Below, one piece after another: positions 16,545 through 20,160 of a DNA stretch of 20,160 nucleotides. The position numbers were made by a program, and so were the translations under genes. The stretch's first letter is position 1; the number at the start of each line of letters is the position of its first letter. A model generated the notes under the pieces. It did not search any database and was not told the DNA's origin. It worked only from the letters and a program-made list of their open reading frames with translations. Location: contig CAMKYP010000015.1 of the NCBI GenBank assembly GCA_946477505.1, forward strand, positions 1 through 20,160. Direction: 5' to 3'. This stretch comes from an uncultured Dechloromonas sp. Its GTDB lineage: Bacteria > Pseudomonadota > Gammaproteobacteria > Burkholderiales > Rhodocyclaceae.

Positions 16545-17035
16545 TTGTTGTCGAGTTCCTTGAGCAGCGCGTCGGCGCGGCTGGCTTCATCGGCTGAGAG
16601 CGGCTTGTCTTCGGCAGCGACGCGTGCGGCGCGCCGGCGCTGGTAGGCGATCAGGGCGGACAGGCCGAAAATGAGCAGAGCAATCGGGCCGACCCAGAGG
16701 AGCAGGGTGTTGCCCTGCACCGGCGGGCGATAGAGGACAAAGTCGCCGTAGCGGGCAACCATGAAGTCGATGATTTCCTTGTCGCTCTTGCCTTCCTTGA
16801 TCATGCCGCGAATCTCGCGGCGCAAATCCTGGGCTAGCTCGGCGTTCGAATCGGCGATGTTCTGGTTCTGGCAGACCAGGCAGCGCAATTCCTCAGACAG
16901 TTTGGTCAGGCGCTTTTCCGCCACCGGGTCGGCAGCTAGGGCGGCTTCCGTGGCGCTGGAGGCAAGCGCCGGCGTGGCGTTCAAGTACAGACCGAAGGCC
17001 AGGATGGCAGCCAGTTTGGCGAATAGGCGCTTCAT
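16541..17035 (-). CDS. ccmH: CcmH, cytochrome c maturation thiol oxidoreductase
   Basis: The 164-aa protein has a signal peptide (to about residue 26, ending ALASS), a three-helix periplasmic domain with the redox motif LRCLVCQNQNIADSNA (Cys52 and Cys55), and a C-terminal membrane anchor (about 109-133). CcmH reduces or holds the CXXCH thiols of apocytochrome c before haem attachment, working with CcmG and CcmF. The open frame extends far upstream, but the ATG at 17035 is clearly right: it begins the signal peptide and forms an ATGA overlap with the ccmG stop. This is the short form, about half the length of E. coli CcmH, because the TPR part is encoded as ccmI. Confidence 0.95.
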   Translation of the reverse strand: MKRLFAKLAAILAFGLYLNATPALASSATEAALAADPVAEKRLTKLSEELRCLVCQNQNIADSNAELAQDLRREIRGMIKEGKSDKEIIDFMVARYGDFVLYRPPVQGNTLLLWVGPIALLIFGLSALIAYQRRRAARVAAEDKPLSADEASRADALLKELDNK

Positions 17036-17616
17036 TTGTTCAACTCGGCGAGCAGCGGCATGATCTTCTTGGCCAGAATTTCCGGCGTGATCGGACCGGT
17101 ATGCTTCATGCGGATGAGACCGGTCTTGTCGATGACGTAGGTTTCCGGCACGCCATAGACGCCGTAATCGATGCCGACACGGCCATCGAGGTCCATCACC
17201 GTCAGCGTGTACGGATTGCCGTGCTGCGACAGCCACTGGTTGGCGCGTTGCCACGCCAGCTTCTTTTCCTCGTCGGCCGGCATCTTGCTCATGTCGAAAC
17301 CGCCATCGCCGCGCACTTCCTTGTAATTCAGACCGATCAGCGGCACGTCGACCTTTTTCGAGAATTCGACGAGGATGGGGTGCTCGACGCGGCAGGAGAC
17401 ACACCACGATGCCCAGACGTTGAACAGCCAGACCTTGCCCTGCATGTCCTTGGGCGACAGGGTCTTTTCCGGCTCGGCGAGCTGGGACAGCGTGAAGGCG
17501 GGTGCCGGTTTGCCGACCAGCGGCGATGGCACGTCGCGCGGATTCAGGTTGAGTCCGACGGCGAGCAGGGCGACGAGGGCGGCAAAGCCGCCGAGAATCC
17601 AGTAATAACGGTTCAT
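17032..17616 (-). CDS. ccmG: CcmG/DsbE, periplasmic thiol:disulfide reductase of cytochrome c maturation
   Basis: The 194-aa membrane-anchored thioredoxin-like protein has an N-terminal membrane segment (about residues 5-24), then the thioredoxin fold with NVWASWCVSCRVEHP (Cys72, Cys75) and the cis-proline loop GVPETYVID (Pro157). It keeps apocytochrome c and CcmH thiols reduced in the periplasm with electrons from DsbD/CcdA. The active site is WCVSC rather than the E. coli WCPTC, which may shift its redox potential; both forms occur in the family. The start at 17616 is chosen for its signal-anchor and its ATGA overlap with the ccmF stop; an upstream extension of the frame is spurious. Confidence 0.95.
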   Translation of the reverse strand: MNRYYWILGGFAALVALLAVGLNLNPRDVPSPLVGKPAPAFTLSQLAEPEKTLSPKDMQGKVWLFNVWASWCVSCRVEHPILVEFSKKVDVPLIGLNYKEVRGDGGFDMSKMPADEEKKLAWQRANQWLSQHGNPYTLTVMDLDGRVGIDYGVYGVPETYVIDKTGLIRMKHTGPITPEILAKKIMPLLAELNK

Positions 17617-19601
17617 GCTTGTTGGGCTCCGGCAGAAACGGGGGCTGCGGCGCGAGCCCTGACGCGATAGCGACGGTCGAGCATGGCGATCAAGCCGCCG
17701 AGCGACATCAGAACGCAGCCGCCCCAGATCCAGTCGACAAAAGGTTTGTAATAGACGCGGACGGCCCACTCGCCTTCCGGCTTGTCGCGGTCGATCGGTT
17801 CGCCGAGCGAGACGTAGACGTCACGCAGGAAGCCGGCGTCAATCGAGGCTTCGGTCATCGGCATGGCCGACGAGTGATAGTTGCGTTTTTCCGGATTCAT
17901 CTTGCGGACGAACTTGCCGTCCACCGCCAGATCGAAATCGCCCTGAGCGGCCACGTAATTCGGACCTTCGACGGCCTTCACGCCATTGAAGGTGAAGTGA
18001 TAGCCAGCGACGTCGACCGATTGGCCGGGTGCCAACTTGATGTCCTTTTCGTCCTGATAGCTACCAACCATGGTGACGCCGACGACGAAGACGGCAATGC
18101 CGATGTGGGCGAGGTGCATGCCGACGAAAGTGCGTGGTTGGCTCAGTGCCGTGGCGACGAAACCGCGCCCGGCGCGCGTGTGGCGAACGCGTTCGACGAA
18201 ATTGAGGATGGCGGTGGCGACGATCCAGGCGGCCAGCAACAGGCCGAGGGCGGTCATCGCATGCCACTGGCCGTAAAGGAGCGGCAGCACGATGGCGACG
18301 AGCGCGCCGACGACCAGCGCCCATTTGACGGCCTTGGCGATCTCGGGAATGGACGCTTCCTTCCAGCGGGCGAAGGGGCCGACCCCCATCAGGAACAGGA
18401 TCGGGGTCATGACCGGTACGAAAACCGCGTTGAAATACGGCGGGCCGACCGAAATCTTGCCAACCCCGAGCGCGTCGATGAGCAGCGGATACAGCGTGCC
18501 GAGCAGCACCGTGGCGCAGGCGACGACGAGCAGCACATTGTTGGTGAGCAACAGCGATTCGCGCGAAACCAGCCCGAACCGCCCGCCGAGACCGACTTTG
18601 GGCGCACGGGCGGCGAACAGCGCGAGCGACGAGCCGATCACGGCCACCAGGAAGATCAGGATGAAGATGCCGCGGCGCGGATCGGTCGCGAAGGCGTGCA
18701 CGGAGGTGAGTACGCCGGAGCGAACCAGGAAGGTGCCGAGCAGCGACAGCGAAAAGGCGGAGATGGCGAGCAGCACGGTCCAGTTCTTGAAGCTGCCGCG
18801 TTTCTCCGTGACAGCAAGCGAATGGATCAGCGCCGTACCGATCAGCCAGGGCATGAATGAGGCGTTTTCGACCGGATCCCAGAACCACCAGCCGCCCCAA
18901 CCCAGTTCGTAATAGGCCCACCACGAGCCCATGGCGATGCCCAGGGTCAGGAAAATCCAGGCGGCCATGGTCCACGGGCGGGACCAGCGCGCCCAGGCGG
19001 CGTCAAGCTTGCCGGAGAGCAGCGCGGCAATGGCGAAAGCAAAGGCCACTGAGAAACCGACATAACCCATGTACAGCAAGGGCGGGTGAATGACCAGGCC
19101 GGGGTCCTGCAGCAGGGGGTTCAGGTCGCGCCCTTCGGCGGCCGCAGGCAGCAAGCGTTCGAACGGATTGGAGGTGAGCAGGATGAAGAGCAGGAAGCCG
19201 AAGCCGACCAGGCCCAAGGTGCCGAGGACGCGGGCAACCATGGCTTCCGGCAGCTGGCGCGACAGCATGGCGACCAGGAAGGCCCACCAGGTCAGCATCA
19301 GGATCCACAGCAGCAGCGAGCCTTCGTGGCCGCCCCAGACGCCGGCGATGCGGTATTGAATGGGGAGCAGCGAATTGGAGTGCTGGGCGACGTAGACCAC
19401 CGAGAAATCGTTGGCGACGAAGGCCTGGGTCAGACAGGCAAAAGAAAAGGTGACCAGCAATGCCATGGCCGTGGCAGCCGGGCGGGCAACCGCGACCCAG
19501 GCCATGCGGTTGGTGTGGGCGCCGATCAACGGCAGGGTGCCGAGGATCAGGGCAACCAGTGCGGAAAGAATGAGGGCGAAATGGCCGAGTTCGGGGATCA
19601 T
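17613..19601 (-). CDS. ccmF: CcmF, haem lyase subunit of cytochrome c maturation System I
   Basis: The 662-aa polytopic membrane protein (E. coli CcmF 647 aa) carries the periplasmic tryptophan-rich WWD motif GWGGWWFWDPVENASFMPW at 234-252, which holds haem. Conserved histidines are His172 (IHPPLLYMGY), His260, His302 and His499 (MHLAHIG), matching the four haem-related histidines of E. coli CcmF closely in position. CcmF takes haem from holo-CcmE and, with CcmH and CcmI, attaches it to apocytochrome c. The start codon directly abuts the ccmE stop, with no gap. A large periplasmic loop lies near the C terminus (about 515-620). Confidence 0.97.
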   Translation of the reverse strand: MIPELGHFALILSALVALILGTLPLIGAHTNRMAWVAVARPAATAMALLVTFSFACLTQAFVANDFSVVYVAQHSNSLLPIQYRIAGVWGGHEGSLLLWILMLTWWAFLVAMLSRQLPEAMVARVLGTLGLVGFGFLLFILLTSNPFERLLPAAAEGRDLNPLLQDPGLVIHPPLLYMGYVGFSVAFAFAIAALLSGKLDAAWARWSRPWTMAAWIFLTLGIAMGSWWAYYELGWGGWWFWDPVENASFMPWLIGTALIHSLAVTEKRGSFKNWTVLLAISAFSLSLLGTFLVRSGVLTSVHAFATDPRRGIFILIFLVAVIGSSLALFAARAPKVGLGGRFGLVSRESLLLTNNVLLVVACATVLLGTLYPLLIDALGVGKISVGPPYFNAVFVPVMTPILFLMGVGPFARWKEASIPEIAKAVKWALVVGALVAIVLPLLYGQWHAMTALGLLLAAWIVATAILNFVERVRHTRAGRGFVATALSQPRTFVGMHLAHIGIAVFVVGVTMVGSYQDEKDIKLAPGQSVDVAGYHFTFNGVKAVEGPNYVAAQGDFDLAVDGKFVRKMNPEKRNYHSSAMPMTEASIDAGFLRDVYVSLGEPIDRDKPEGEWAVRVYYKPFVDWIWGGCVLMSLGGLIAMLDRRYRVRARAAAPVSAGAQQA

Positions 19602-20081
19602 TCAGTAGCTCGCTTTCGGCTGGCCGAGCGATGACGGCGAAACATGCTTGTTCGCCGCCTTCTGGGCGTCGTCGACCGCCTTGGCGGCTTCTGGCGGCAT
19701 GTAGTTCTCGTCGTGCTTGGCGAGCACTTCGCTGGCGCTGAAGGTGCCGGCATCGGTCATCTTGCCCTGGGCAACGACGCCTTTGCCTTCCTTGAACAGG
19801 TCCGGCAGGATGCCCTTGTAATTGACCGTGATGTCCTTGGCGGTATCGGTGACGATGAAGCGAACGGTCACGCCGTCGGCCTCGCGGGCCACGCTGCCCT
19901 CCTTGACCAGTCCGCCGATGCGGAAGGGCTTGCCGACGGGCGCTTTGCCGGCGGCGACGTCGGTTGGCGAGATGTACAGGGCGATGTTGCTGTTCAGCGC
20001 GTTGAGGACCAGGGCGGCGATGATGCCGAGAATGGCTAGGGCGCCGCCGATGAGGGCGAGTTTCTTGTGGCGGGTCTTCAT
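19602..20081 (-). CDS. ccmE: CcmE, periplasmic haem chaperone
   Basis: The 159-aa protein has a short basic N terminus, one membrane anchor (about residues 8-28) and a beta-barrel OB-fold periplasmic domain. The motif LAKHDENYMPPE contains His123, which forms the covalent bond to haem (His130 in E. coli), and Tyr127, an axial ligand. CcmE receives haem from CcmC/CcmD after CcmAB-driven release and passes it to CcmF. The C-terminal tail is flexible and Ala/Ser/Lys-rich. The start forms an ATGA overlap with the end of ccmD, and the stop abuts ccmF, matching the tight packing of the operon. Confidence 0.96.
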   Translation of the reverse strand: MKTRHKKLALIGGALAILGIIAALVLNALNSNIALYISPTDVAAGKAPVGKPFRIGGLVKEGSVAREADGVTVRFIVTDTAKDITVNYKGILPDLFKEGKGVVAQGKMTDAGTFSASEVLAKHDENYMPPEAAKAVDDAQKAANKHVSPSSLGQPKASY

Positions 20082-20160
20082 TCAGTGCTTCTGCTTTCTG
20101 CGCGAATCTGGCGCTTCAGACGGGATTTGGTGGCCTTTTGATTGCGGGCGACGACGATCG
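20078..20160 (-). CDS. ccmD: CcmD, C-terminal fragment (5' end outside window)
   Basis: A frame enters from the right edge on the minus strand and ends in a TGA (20080-20078) that overlaps the ccmE start as ATGA. The visible 26 residues are strongly basic (ARNQKATKSRLKRQIRAES), which fits the cytoplasmic tail of CcmD, a tiny single-span protein that stabilises the CcmC-CcmE haem complex and is normally encoded directly before ccmE. The membrane segment is outside the window, so the call rests on position, overlap style and the basic tail. This stretch is too short to be judged by homology. Confidence 0.72.
   Translation of the reverse strand, partial: IVVARNQKATKSRLKRQIRAESRSTE

Noticed and set aside
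17036..17407. N-terminal extension of ccmH
   Set aside because: The extension is the out-of-frame translation of ccmG; the signal peptide starts at 17035.
17619..18860. 413-aa plus-strand open frame under ccmF
   Set aside because: It lies wholly within the certain ccmF gene on the other strand, and its composition (Asp, Arg, His, Gln) is that of a shadow frame.

Overview
This window is GC-rich, densely packed chromosomal DNA from a betaproteobacterium. It most resembles the Rhodocyclales (Dechloromonas/Azonexus/Accumulibacter-like). That placement is inferred from the gene set: a DUF485-ActP acetate uptake pair, a single-chain methylmalonyl-CoA mutase operon, a split Aer-type aerotaxis receptor, NapF, and System I cytochrome c maturation. 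No rRNA, tRNA, CRISPR array, insertion sequence or phage gene was seen.

Layout. Positions 1-935 (+): the 3' end of an EVE-domain protein gene overlaps a TauE/SafE-family permease gene. Positions 922-1698 (-): a crotonase-family gene. Positions 1817-3801 (+): DUF485 protein and ActP acetate/cation symporter, ending at a strong intrinsic terminator (3821-3853). Positions 3923-5702 (+): an Aer-like PAS protein and a chemotaxis transducer with a membrane hairpin, overlapping by 26 nt. Positions 5717-6382 (-): a GntR/FCD regulator, divergent from the next operon. Positions 6546-13310 (+): methylmalonyl-CoA mutase, the MeaB/ArgK GTPase, and the beta and alpha chains of propionyl-CoA carboxylase, followed by an intrinsic terminator (13355-13380). 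Positions 13378-14922 (-): a 514-aa protein of unknown function. Positions 14947-15222 (+): a 91-aa protein of unknown function. Positions 15200-20160 (-): the tail of a cytochrome c maturation operon, transcribed ccmD (partial)-ccmE-ccmF-ccmG/dsbE-ccmH-ccmI-napF, with genes overlapping or abutting except for a 13-nt gap before napF.

How the genes fit together. The central operon interconverts propionyl-CoA, methylmalonyl-CoA and succinyl-CoA, and MeaB protects the B12 enzyme. The divergent GntR regulator is the obvious candidate controller. The shared 163-bp intergenic region holds back-to-back promoter-like hexamers and two palindromes over them. ActP imports acetate. Together these genes suit an organism living on short-chain fatty acids. 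The ccm/napF operon makes c-type cytochromes and supports respiration, possibly with nitrate.

Most of the window is recognisable housekeeping and metabolic DNA. The points most worth a second look are: (1) the PAS/transducer junction, where the upstream gene ends in CTT TAA G at the exact point where a +1 slip would give one full-length Aer; (2) the gntR-mutase regulatory region; (3) the two unidentified divergent genes at 13.4-15.2 kb, whose starts are only 24 nt apart; and (4) a crotonase lacking the second catalytic glutamate. I found no convincing new multi-gene system.
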